This document shows positions 1-5,503 of a DNA stretch of 5,940 nt, piece after piece. The number at the start of each line of letters is the position of its first letter. Position 1 is the stretch's first letter. This DNA is from Candidatus Eiseniibacteriota bacterium. Lineage in GTDB: Bacteria > Joyebacterota > Joyebacteria > Joyebacterales > Joyebacteraceae. Below the pieces are notes generated by a model. It was not told the DNA's origin. It did not search any database and worked only from the letters and a program-made list of their open reading frames with translations. A program made the position numbers and the translations under genes. The stretch lies in the NCBI GenBank assembly GCA_030609605.1, contig JAUWBY010000146.1, positions 1 through 5,940 of the forward strand. The letters are read 5' to 3'.

Positions 1-105
1 CATGGCGTCATTGCCCTGACTCTGCTTCAGCACATCGAAGACAAGGTAGACTACGAAGAGAAGCCCCACAACGCCTGACAACAAGGGAAATCCCAGCTGC
101 CCCAT
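1..105 (-). CDS. N-terminus of probable membrane-bound pyrophosphatase (partial)
   Basis: Only the first 35 codons lie in the window; the gene runs off the left edge. The ATG at 105 is preceded by AGGAGG at 115-110, four bases away, and this ribosome binding site overlaps the TAG stop of pth. The peptide has one hydrophobic helix at about residues 5-25 (rich in L, V, G and F), followed by the short cytosolic-looking stretch VLKQSQGNDAM. An initial transmembrane helix followed by a V-x-K-x-x-x-G-x-x-x-M pattern is what I recall of the start of HppA, the H+ or Na+ translocating inorganic pyrophosphatase, which hydrolyses pyrophosphate to pump ions. That assignment rests on a short segment and is tentative; another small membrane protein is possible. 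The eight-base gap to pth suggests co-transcription and translational coupling. Confidence 0.6.
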   Translation of the reverse strand, partial: MGQLGFPLLSGVVGLLFVVYLVFDVLKQSQGNDAM

Positions 106-109
106 ACAT

Positions 110-115
110 CCTCCT
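110..115 (-). promoter_or_regulatory. Ribosome binding site of the pyrophosphatase-like gene, overlapping the pth stop
   Basis: On the minus strand AGGAGG shares two bases with the pth TAG stop (116-114) and sits four bases before the ATG at 105. It selects this ATG over the one at 109, which would abut the motif directly and opens an unconvincing frame. Confidence 0.7.
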
Positions 116-707
116 ACGCGGCGGTGGGTCCTTCGGACCCCAGCCTCTTATTGTACATGTTCATCGCTGCATCCAATCCATCGACGATAACAGTTCGTGC
201 AACATCACGCGCCTCGGCTTCCATGGCAGCAGCGATGGGAGCCTCGTCCGCTGCGAACTCCTGGAGAACGAAATCAGTCAGGTCGACACCTTCCGCAGGA
301 CCACCAATGCCAAGCCTGAGCCGCGCAAACTCCTCAGTGCCGAGCATTCGAATGATCGACTCGAGTCCCCTGTTCCCGCCGTCACCGCCCCTTCCCCTCA
401 CCCGCAACCATCCCAAGGGCATGTTCACATCGTCGCACACAACCAGAATAGAAGCGGGGCTCTCCGCACGCTGTTCAAGTATGTGCGCGACGGCGAACCC
501 ACTGAGATTCATGTATGTAAGGGGCAGGACAAATGACACGTCCCGCCCCGAAACACTCCCCGTGCCGATCAGATAGTCTCCGCTGCTCGACCGCATCCGG
601 ACACCCAACTCATCCGCGAGCGTCGTCACAACCCGGAAACCGGAGTTGTGACGAGTCCGGCGGTACTCGCCTCCGGGGTTCCCGAGCCCAACTACGACGC
701 TCACCAC
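114..707 (-). CDS. pth: Peptidyl-tRNA hydrolase
   Basis: Cleaves the ester bond of peptidyl-tRNAs that drop off ribosomes, recycling tRNA in the cytosol. The 197-residue product is normal length for bacterial Pth. It starts with the family signature VGLGNPGGEY and has the catalytic His in TRHNSGF (residue 20), the substrate-binding segment LPLTYMNLSG (61-70), and the Asp of CDDVNMPLG (91-99). The conserved GGHNGL loop is changed to GGNRGL (110-115), so the His-Asn pair that contacts substrate in E. coli Pth is Asn-Arg here. The start is GTG at 707 or the next codon, GTG at 704; GGGA at 713-710 is better spaced for 704, and AAGAGGA at 725-719 is distant from both. It lies 42 bases after rplY, the usual neighbour. 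Identity is certain; the exact start is not. Confidence 0.96.
   Translation of the reverse strand: MVSVVVGLGNPGGEYRRTRHNSGFRVVTTLADELGVRMRSSSGDYLIGTGSVSGRDVSFVLPLTYMNLSGFAVAHILEQRAESPASILVVCDDVNMPLGWLRVRGRGGDGGNRGLESIIRMLGTEEFARLRLGIGGPAEGVDLTDFVLQEFAADEAPIAAAMEAEARDVARTVIVDGLDAAMNMYNKRLGSEGPTAA
126..140 (-). other. Small hairpin near the end of pth
   Basis: Arms GGGTCC and GGACCC form a perfect six-base-pair stem with a three-base loop inside the last codons of pth, about ten bases before its stop. No U-run follows, so it is not a standard terminator. It lies just before the ribosome binding site of the next gene and could affect its translation or mRNA stability, but it could also be chance. 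Confidence 0.35.
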
Positions 708-749
708 GATCCCGACTATCCTCTTCTCTGCAACTGCTGGTTGCCCCGA

Positions 750-1427
750 CTACTTGTCGGTCTTCTCTACAGTTCCCTCAGCAGCAGCTGAATCACTGCC
801 TTCGGGCTCGCCCTCGACGGCACCTTCACCTTCGACAGCTTCCGCGCCCTCGACTTCCTCTTCCACATAGAGGGTCGGGAGAAGAATGTCCACAACACGA
901 CGCTCCGCGGTATCCAGGACATCCACGTCTGCGACGCGGATGTCCGAGACAAGTATGGCCTTCCCGATATCAAGCTCGCTGATATCCACCTCGATCCTCG
1001 CCGGGATGTCCTTCGGCAGGCACCTTATTTCGAGGACTCGCATGGCGTGATCTAGGATCCCGCGCCCCTCCCTCACAGCAGGCGACTCTCCCACAAGGAC
1101 CACCGGGATTTTCATATGGATCGGCTTGTGCTCCGAGATCCGCTGGAAATCGACGTGCAGGATCTGACGCGTGATCGGGTTTCTGGTCATCTCCCTGAGC
1201 ACAACCCGCGTCATCTTGCTTCCCTCTGGGGTAAGCTCGATGATCACATTGCGACCCGCAGGCGTCGACAGAGCAGCCTTCAGATCCGCCTCTTCAATCG
1301 CCAGATTGATGTTCTCCTGCATCTCGCCGTACAGAATGGCCGGAACCAGACCCTGCCGACGAACACGCTTCGTGCCCTGTCTACCAAGAGCTGTTCTTGT
1401 TGCCACCTTGAGTGTCACCACTGCCAT
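750..1427 (-). CDS. rplY: 50S ribosomal protein L25 (Ctc/TL5 type)
   Basis: Binds 5S rRNA in the large ribosomal subunit. The 225-residue form has two domains as in Ctc/TL5: an N-terminal RNA-binding domain (about 1-95) with RRQGLVPAILYG at 23-34 and RNPITRQILHVDF at 82-94, then a beta-rich C-terminal domain ending near residue 188. The last 35 or so residues are a low-complexity acidic tail rich in Glu, Gly and Ala, common in long L25 proteins. I chose ATG 1427 because GGAG at 1439-1436 precedes it by eight bases and the protein then begins MAVVTLKVATR as the family does; the frame is open to a TTG at 1460 with no better signal. It sits between prs and pth as in many bacteria. In Bacillus the orthologue is a general stress gene; no stress promoter is evident here. 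Confidence 0.95.
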   Translation of the reverse strand: MAVVTLKVATRTALGRQGTKRVRRQGLVPAILYGEMQENINLAIEEADLKAALSTPAGRNVIIELTPEGSKMTRVVLREMTRNPITRQILHVDFQRISEHKPIHMKIPVVLVGESPAVREGRGILDHAMRVLEIRCLPKDIPARIEVDISELDIGKAILVSDIRVADVDVLDTAERRVVDILLPTLYVEEEVEGAEAVEGEGAVEGEPEGSDSAAAEGTVEKTDK

Positions 1428-1466
1428 TTGCTCGTCTCCGTGTTTCACATGGGTCGTCAACTTGAA

Positions 1467-1499
1467 CCGGGTGGCAGACGCATCGCCGTCGCCACCCGG
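1467..1499 (-). terminator. Hairpin between prs and rplY, weak terminator or leader structure
   Basis: Arms 1467-1475 and 1491-1499 are perfect nine-base inverted repeats (CCGGGTGGC type), and the loop can extend the helix by GAC/GTC after a one-base bulge. The structure begins ten bases after the prs stop. On the minus strand it is followed by TTCAAGTT, a poor U-tract, so full rho-independent termination is doubtful. It may attenuate read-through, protect the prs mRNA end, or structure the rplY leader. Confidence 0.5.
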
Positions 1500-1508
1500 G
1501 AGCGCAAA

Positions 1509-2441
1509 TCAGACAAAGAGCGAACTGACCGACTTCTCCTCGTGGATTCTGTCGATTGCTTCTCCGAGAAGCTCCGCCACCGACAGCACCTTGATCTTCG
1601 GACTTGTCTTACTTCCGAGACTGAGCGTGTTTGTTACGACAACCTCAGAGATGATGGATTCCGTCAATTTCTCGACGGCGTCTCCCGCCAGCACTGCATG
1701 AGTGGCCCCGGCTGTGATCCCGATTGCGCCGAGCTCCTTGATCGCTTGCGCCGCCTCAATGAGCGTGCTGCCCGTACTGACTATGTCATCGATCATGATC
1801 ACCTGCTTCCCGTCCACATCGCCGACGACATTCATGACCTTTGTCGCATCCGGTCTCGGCCGTCTCTTGTCAACGAATCCCAGCGAAGCACCGAGTCTCT
1901 TGGCGAATGCGCGGCCCATCTTTATGCTCCCGGTATCCGGCACCATCACGACGAGATCGTCCTTGATGGCCCGGTCGAAGTATCTGAGCAGCACCGGGGC
2001 CGCATAGATGTGATCGAGCGGTATGTCGAAGAAACCCTGGATCTGAGGGGCATGGAGATCCATCGTCAGAATCCTGTCTGCTCCAGCCTTCGTCACCAAG
2101 TTGGCGATCAGTTTCGCGGTGATGGCGACGCGCGGACGGTCCTTCCTGTCCTGTCGCGCATAGCCGAAATACGGGATGACCGCAGTGATCCTGCGGGGTG
2201 AGGCCCGCTTCAGGGCATCCAGGAGTATGAGCAGCTCAAGGAGGTTCTCAGCCGGCGGTCCGGTTGGCTGGACTACGAATGCGTCCACGCCTCTGACGTT
2301 CTCCGAGATGCTGACGCGGATCTCACCGTCCTTGAACTTGTCTACGACGGCCTCTCCGAGACCGATGCTGAGATAGTCACATATCTCAACGGCAAGCTCT
2401 CTATTGGCGTTACCTGTAAAGAGCCTCAGTTCATCAGGCAT
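1509..2441 (-). CDS. prs: Ribose-phosphate pyrophosphokinase (PRPP synthetase)
   Basis: Makes PRPP from ribose 5-phosphate and ATP, for purines, pyrimidines, His, Trp and NAD. The 310-residue product is the usual class I length. Visible signatures are FKDGEIRVSISENVRG (36-51), the ATP-binding YFGYARQDRKDRPR (91-104), MDLHAPQIQGFFDIP with the active-site His at 130, the flexible-loop VDKRRPRP (190-197), and the PRPP-binding loop IDDIVSTGSTL (217-227). The segment usually reading SPDxGG is VPDTGS (167-172), a mild departure. ATG 2441 has GGAG at 2451-2448, six bases upstream. It follows tRNA-Gln by 47 bases and precedes rplY by 81. PRPP is also the expected substrate of the prenyltransferase encoded upstream. 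Identity is secure. Confidence 0.98.
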   Translation of the reverse strand: MPDELRLFTGNANRELAVEICDYLSIGLGEAVVDKFKDGEIRVSISENVRGVDAFVVQPTGPPAENLLELLILLDALKRASPRRITAVIPYFGYARQDRKDRPRVAITAKLIANLVTKAGADRILTMDLHAPQIQGFFDIPLDHIYAAPVLLRYFDRAIKDDLVVMVPDTGSIKMGRAFAKRLGASLGFVDKRRPRPDATKVMNVVGDVDGKQVIMIDDIVSTGSTLIEAAQAIKELGAIGITAGATHAVLAGDAVEKLTESIISEVVVTNTLSLGSKTSPKIKVLSVAELLGEAIDRIHEEKSVSSLFV

Positions 2442-2488
2442 CCGTGTCTCCAGTTCTCACTCCGTGTCCCAGTACGTGTGCCCCAATC

Positions 2489-2562
2489 TGGCTGGGGCGG
2501 GAGGATTCGAACCTCCGATGCGGGAACCAAAGTCCCGTGTCTTGCCACTTGACGACGCCCCA
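2489..2562 (-). tRNA. tRNA-Gln, anticodon UUG
   Basis: A complete 74-base cloverleaf on the minus strand. The acceptor stem pairs TGGGGCG (2562-2556) with CGCCCCA (2499-2493). A D-arm follows (GTC/GAC), then anticodon stem CGGGA/TCCCG around loop CTTTGGT, with anticodon TTG at 2530-2528. The T-arm is GGAGG-TTCGAAT-CCTCC. The discriminator is G (2492) and CCA is encoded at 2491-2489. A weak U1-A72 pair and G73 are glutaminyl-tRNA features known from E. coli. The gene lies between spoVG and prs with no clear promoter in the 66 bases before it and no terminator after it, so it is probably cut out of a longer mRNA; processing would separate spoVG from prs-rplY-pth. Confidence 0.98.
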
Positions 2563-2628
2563 GCGCCATCGTTGCTGCAACACTCCAACACCGATGCGCT
2601 TCGCGCGCGTGGGTCCGAGCGTGTACTT

Positions 2629-2961
2629 CTAGTCGTCGCATTCCTCGGCGAGGACCAACACGCGGTCGTTCGTCACAACCTCTTCCGTGCGCGCAGGGTG
2701 CATGCCCGCCTCGCACTGGCGTCTGTACTCACCCATCACGGCATCTTCGATCATCTGCCTGGTCGCATTGTTGATGGGGTGCGCTATGTCCCTGAACTCG
2801 CCATCCTTTCTCCGGCGACTAGGCATGGCAACGAACAGCCCCGTGTTGCCGTCGATAACCTTGAGTCCTCTCACCACAAAGGCGTCGTCGAATGTTATGC
2901 TCACAAACGCCTTGAGACGCTCCTCGCCCCGCAGCGTCAACCGTACCTCGGTGATCTCCAT
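2629..2961 (-). CDS. spoVG: SpoVG family regulatory protein
   Basis: A small (110-residue) cytosolic protein of the SpoVG family, shown in Firmicutes and Borrelia to bind nucleic acid and to influence sporulation, division or virulence genes; its role here is unknown. The family core is clear: MEITEVRL at the start, VIDGNTGLFVAMPSRR (35-50), EFRDIAHPIN (55-64) and an EDAVMGEY helix (72-79). The tail after residue 85 is poorly conserved in the family. The start is ATG 2961, matching the family N-terminus, with GGTGAG at 2971-2966; the frame stays open upstream to GTG 3018, but those codons look non-coding. It lies 87 bases after ispE and before tRNA-Gln. Presence of SpoVG does not imply spore formation, since it is widespread in non-sporing bacteria. 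Confidence 0.95.
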   Translation of the reverse strand: MEITEVRLTLRGEERLKAFVSITFDDAFVVRGLKVIDGNTGLFVAMPSRRRKDGEFRDIAHPINNATRQMIEDAVMGEYRRQCEAGMHPARTEEVVTNDRVLVLAEECDD

Positions 2962-2972
2962 GAGTCTCACCG

Positions 2973-2992
2973 CCCTTTGCCTGAGAAAAGGG
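2973..2992 (-). other. Short hairpin next to the spoVG ribosome binding site
   Basis: CCCTTT (minus 2992-2987) can pair with AAAGGG (2978-2973) across an eight-base loop. The 3' arm ends one base before the GGTGAG ribosome binding site of spoVG, so folding could expose or mask initiation. A six-base stem is weak evidence. Confidence 0.3.
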
Positions 2993-3025
2993 ACATGATC
3001 GCATCCGGGACACATCACACTGCGC

Positions 3026-3045
3026 CGTCGTGCTACTGCACGACG
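3026..3045 (-). other. Hairpin just after ispE
   Basis: Perfect eight-base-pair stem (CGTCGTGC/GCACGACG) with a four-base loop, beginning three bases after the ispE stop. No U-tract follows, so it is not a typical intrinsic terminator. It may stabilise the ispE mRNA end or mark a processing point between ispE and spoVG. Confidence 0.5.
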
Positions 3046-3048
3046 CTC

Positions 3049-3924
3049 CTATGCGCCCTCGACCCGACACCCGGAATCAATCGGCTCCACAATATGTATC
3101 TGCCATCCGTGCCCCTCAAGGTGCGGCGACAGAGTTGTCGCTTCCTCCCGAGAACGCACCAAACCAATCACCGTCGGTCCACTTCCGGACATAACGGCCG
3201 CCTGGACGCCCGCATCAAGGAGTGCCTGCTTTACCACCCCGACCTCGGGATGGCATGAAATAACTCCGGGTTCAAGGTCATTCCGGAGCGCCGTAACCAG
3301 CGACCCCAGCTCCCCTTCCCGGATAGCCGAAGAATTAAGTTTAGTGTAGCATCTATCTCTTGTCAACCCGATTCTGACCCCAGCATATGCCTCTTTGGCT
3401 CGGATCGGGAACAGAGGTGTTACAAGCAGCAACCAGAAACCAGACAGCGGCCCCATCGATTCCAGTATCTCGCCCCTACCCAGACCTCTCGCCGTGCCTC
3501 CCCGCAGCAGAAACGGCACATCGGAGCCAATCTTGAGTGCGAGTGACCCCAACTGTGCATCCGACACTTCCAGATCGAACAGCGCACATCCTCCCATGAG
3601 AACGGCAGCGGCATCGGCGCTGCCCCCTCCCAGCCCCGCTGCCACCGGAATCCTTTTGAACAGGGTAATGGACATAGCGGGTGCCGCCAGCTCGCGCATC
3701 AACTGAGCGGCAGCTTGCCAAGCCAGGTTCGACGGCCCAGCAGGCACAGGAATCCCCTCGCACGAAAGACTGATACCGCGGTTCGATGCCTCCAGAAACA
3801 CAGTGTCTGAGAGAGAAACCGTCTGGAACACCGTTTCGATGTCGTGGTAGCCATCGGGCCTTGCGCCCGCTACACGAAGACCGAGGTTGACCTTGGCGTG
3901 GGCCTCAACGTGAATGCGCCTCAT
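3049..3924 (-). CDS. ispE: 4-diphosphocytidyl-2-C-methyl-D-erythritol kinase
   Basis: GHMP-family kinase that phosphorylates CDP-methylerythritol with ATP in the MEP pathway to isopentenyl diphosphate. The 291-residue product is normal length. Visible features are the N-terminal AHAKVNLGLRV with the conserved Lys (11), RPDGYHDIETVFQ (22-34), the GHMP ATP-binding motif PVAAGLGGGSADAAA (93-107), the catalytic Asp in GSDVPF (133-138), and the C-terminal SGSGPTVIG motif (246-254). ATG 3924 has AAGG at 3935-3932, seven bases upstream. It is 38 bases after the prenyltransferase gene, which would use polyprenyl phosphate derived from this pathway. Codons around 3331-3366 are unusually AT-rich for the gene (AGA, AAA, CTT, AAT), and this patch contains a promoter-like sequence. 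Confidence 0.97.
   Translation of the reverse strand: MRRIHVEAHAKVNLGLRVAGARPDGYHDIETVFQTVSLSDTVFLEASNRGISLSCEGIPVPAGPSNLAWQAAAQLMRELAAPAMSITLFKRIPVAAGLGGGSADAAAVLMGGCALFDLEVSDAQLGSLALKIGSDVPFLLRGGTARGLGRGEILESMGPLSGFWLLLVTPLFPIRAKEAYAGVRIGLTRDRCYTKLNSSAIREGELGSLVTALRNDLEPGVISCHPEVGVVKQALLDAGVQAAVMSGSGPTVIGLVRSREEATTLSPHLEGHGWQIHIVEPIDSGCRVEGA
3338..3366 (-). promoter_or_regulatory. Candidate sigma70-type promoter inside ispE, facing spoVG
   Basis: On the minus strand a perfect -35 hexamer TTGACA (3366-3361) is followed after exactly 17 bases by TAAACT (3343-3338), four of six matches to TATAAT. It lies in an AT-rich island of an otherwise GC-rich gene. Transcription would start near 3331 and give spoVG a leader of about 370 bases, also serving tRNA-Gln and prs. 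This is a consensus match only. Confidence 0.5.
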
Positions 3925-3962
3925 GCATGCGCCTTGTCGTGGTCGTCAGCTACGGAGGTGGT

Positions 3963-4856
3963 CTACGACGAATAGAGTACGCAGATCACTACTCCGACCC
4001 AGAGTAGAACGGTTACTGCGAGATGCGTATCCGAAGTGAGTGCCTTTGACGGCTTCGCTCCACCACCGGCGGCCAGAACCAGGAAGAGATATCGGAAGAG
4101 TCCATAGACCACAAATGGAATCGTGTAGACCAGGCCGGCGCTACCGATCTTCTCCACAGTGCCGGGCCAGATAGTGTAAATGGAGTACGAGACGATCGTC
4201 GAAGCCGTTACGATTCCGATGAGGCCGTCTACGAATACGATTGGATACTGGTCGAGCGTCGAACGGTGTTTGCTCCCCCCCTCTCCGAGCGAGATAGCCT
4301 CCGCCCGTCTCTTCCCAAGACCCAGAAAGAGAGCCAGAAAGAAAGTGCAGATGAGAAGCCAGGGAGACAGCTTGGTATCAGGAGCGGCAACTCGCAGCAC
4401 CTCAACACTGGCAGCGGCTCTGAGCACGAATCCTACGGCGATAGACATGACATCGAGGATGACCATGCGTCTGAGCACCAAGCTGTAAAGAACATTCAGA
4501 AGAAGATAGCCGAGCGACACATGTCCGAAGGTCACATGGGTGCCGTAGGCCCAAGCAAGTCCCCCCCCAGCGAGTGCCACACCCGCTCCCACAGCAAGAG
4601 CTATCGGGAGATCGCCCGAGGCAAGCGGGCGCATCTTCTTCTCGGGATGCTTGCGATCGTTCTCGAGATCAACGATATCGTTGACTATGTACACGGCTCC
4701 CGAAAGCATGCAGAACACGATGAACCCCGAACCGGCAAGCCTGATCAGCTCCGGGTCCACCAAGCCTCCTGCGAAGATAAGCCCGGCGAACAACACCAGG
4801 TTCTTGATCCACTGATGTGGCCTCACCGTTCTCAGGAGATCGCGAAGCTCTCCCAT
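3963..4856 (-). CDS. UbiA-superfamily prenyltransferase, decaprenyl-phosphate phosphoribosyltransferase type
   Basis: Multispanning membrane enzyme of 297 residues with about eight to nine hydrophobic segments. The first Asp-rich motif NDIVDLENDRKHPEKKMRP (59-77) contains NDxxDxxxD and the HPxKxxRP extension typical of the subgroup that includes mycobacterial Rv3806c, which transfers phosphoribose from PRPP to decaprenyl phosphate. The N-terminal RPHQWIKN (12-19), LDVMSIAVGFVLRA (134-147) and the LGLGKRRAE segment (178-186) also fit that subgroup. The likely product is a polyprenyl-phosphoribose, a precursor of arabinosyl or ribosyl donors for envelope glycans; this is inferred by family and the lipid chain length is unknown. 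GGAGGTGA overlaps the region just after the udk stop, giving a 12-base gap and probable coupling. Runs of eight and seven G occur in the coding strand. Confidence 0.85.
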   Translation of the reverse strand: MGELRDLLRTVRPHQWIKNLVLFAGLIFAGGLVDPELIRLAGSGFIVFCMLSGAVYIVNDIVDLENDRKHPEKKMRPLASGDLPIALAVGAGVALAGGGLAWAYGTHVTFGHVSLGYLLLNVLYSLVLRRMVILDVMSIAVGFVLRAAASVEVLRVAAPDTKLSPWLLICTFFLALFLGLGKRRAEAISLGEGGSKHRSTLDQYPIVFVDGLIGIVTASTIVSYSIYTIWPGTVEKIGSAGLVYTIPFVVYGLFRYLFLVLAAGGGAKPSKALTSDTHLAVTVLLWVGVVICVLYSS

Positions 4857-4857
4857 T

Positions 4858-4865
4858 TCACCTCC
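4858..4865 (-). promoter_or_regulatory. Strong ribosome binding site of the prenyltransferase gene
   Basis: GGAGGTGA directly precedes ATG 4856 and begins three bases after the udk TGA (4871-4869), so ribosomes finishing udk are placed to reinitiate here. Confidence 0.75.
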
Positions 4866-4868
4866 ACC

Positions 4869-5483
4869 TCAGGACAGGATGTCCTTGAGTTTGGTTACGA
4901 TTAGATCCACGGCTACGACATTCCTACCGCCCTCTGGGATCACGACATCCGCGTAGCGTTTGCTGGGCTCAACGAACTGCAGGTGCATAGGTCGAACCGT
5001 CTTCAGGTACTGCTCAATGACCTGCTCCATAGTTCGTCCCCGCTTCACGATGTCTCGCCTGAGTCTCCGGATGAACCTCTCGTCCGTATCGGTATCGACG
5101 TACAGCTTGATGTCCAGAAGGTCGCGGAAGTCCGGCTCAGCCAGAACGAGAATCCCCTCCAGAAGGATGATCCTCGCTGGTCGAACCTTGACCGTTTCTC
5201 GCTTGCGTGTGTGAGTCTCGTAGTCGTAGATCGGCTTCTGTATCGGCTGCCCGGCCTTCAATTTCTTCAGATGATCCAGGAGAAGTTCGTTCTCGAAAGC
5301 GTCCGGGTGATCGTAATTGATCCCCTCCCGCTCACGTGGTGTCAGGTGACTCCGGTCCAGATAGTAGGAATCGTGGTGGATCGTGACAACGCTGGCACCG
5401 GGAAAGTGCTTCAGGACCTCCCTCGCGACCGTTGTTTTTCCAGAGCCGGTACCTCCGGCTATTCCGATGATTACCGGATTCAA
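4869..5483 (-). CDS. udk: Uridine kinase
   Basis: Phosphorylates uridine and cytidine to UMP and CMP with ATP or GTP, in pyrimidine salvage. The 204-residue protein has the P-loop GGTGSGKT (10-17), HHDSYY with the acidic catalytic-site Asp (38), NYDHPDAF (56-63), the nucleoside-binding PIYDYETHTR (84-93), LLEGILVL (107-114) and the lid-like ERFIRRLRRDIVKRGR (125-140). All are typical of bacterial Udk. The start is TTG at 5483: GGAGGG at 5496-5491 lies seven bases upstream, and the protein then begins MNPVIIGIAGG as in the family, with no nearby in-frame ATG before the P-loop. It follows gmhA by 53 bases and is closely coupled to the downstream prenyltransferase gene. Confidence 0.96.
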   Translation of the reverse strand: MNPVIIGIAGGTGSGKTTVAREVLKHFPGASVVTIHHDSYYLDRSHLTPREREGINYDHPDAFENELLLDHLKKLKAGQPIQKPIYDYETHTRKRETVKVRPARIILLEGILVLAEPDFRDLLDIKLYVDTDTDERFIRRLRRDIVKRGRTMEQVIEQYLKTVRPMHLQFVEPSKRYADVVIPEGGRNVVAVDLIVTKLKDILS

Positions 5484-5490
5484 GGCTGTT

Positions 5491-5496
5491 CCCTCC
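5491..5496 (-). promoter_or_regulatory. Ribosome binding site fixing the TTG start of udk
   Basis: GGAGGG seven bases before TTG 5483. Together with the family-like N-terminus this makes TTG the real start rather than an internal Leu codon. Confidence 0.75.
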
Positions 5497-5503
5497 GTGT
5501 AGC

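Noticed and set aside
150..176. TACAAT as a -10 for the pyrophosphatase-like gene
   Set aside because: The only -35 candidate, TTGGAT, matches three of six positions with a 15-base spacer, which is too weak to call.
746..760. Five-base-pair stem overlapping the rplY stop codon as a terminator
   Set aside because: The stem is short and no U-run follows on the coding strand.
1428..1460. Upstream TTG start for L25
   Set aside because: It would add 11 residues unlike the family N-terminus. ATG 1427 has a good ribosome binding site and yields a typical start.
1868..1873. TTGACA inside prs as another internal promoter
   Set aside because: No -10-like hexamer lies 15 to 19 bases downstream; the bases are codons of the conserved VDKRRPRP segment.
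1116..2201. Long open plus-strand frame of 361 codons opposite rplY and prs
   Set aside because: It overlaps two certain genes on the other strand, has no recognisable motif and no convincing ribosome binding site. It is a by-product of the codon bias of the genes below it.
2563..2628. Promoter or terminator in the spoVG-tRNA spacer
   Set aside because: Only a GTTGCTGCAAC palindrome and a short GC hairpin are present, with no clear -35/-10 pair and no U-tract.
2962..3018. Upstream GTG start for SpoVG
   Set aside because: It would add 19 residues absent from the family, and they overlap the hairpins of the spacer.
2404..3258. Plus-strand frame of 284 codons
   Set aside because: It runs through the tRNA gene and across spoVG and ispE on the opposite strand and resembles no protein family I know.
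4266..4904. Plus-strand frame of 212 codons
   Set aside because: Its composition is that of the reverse of a membrane-protein gene, and it spans the prenyltransferase-udk junction.
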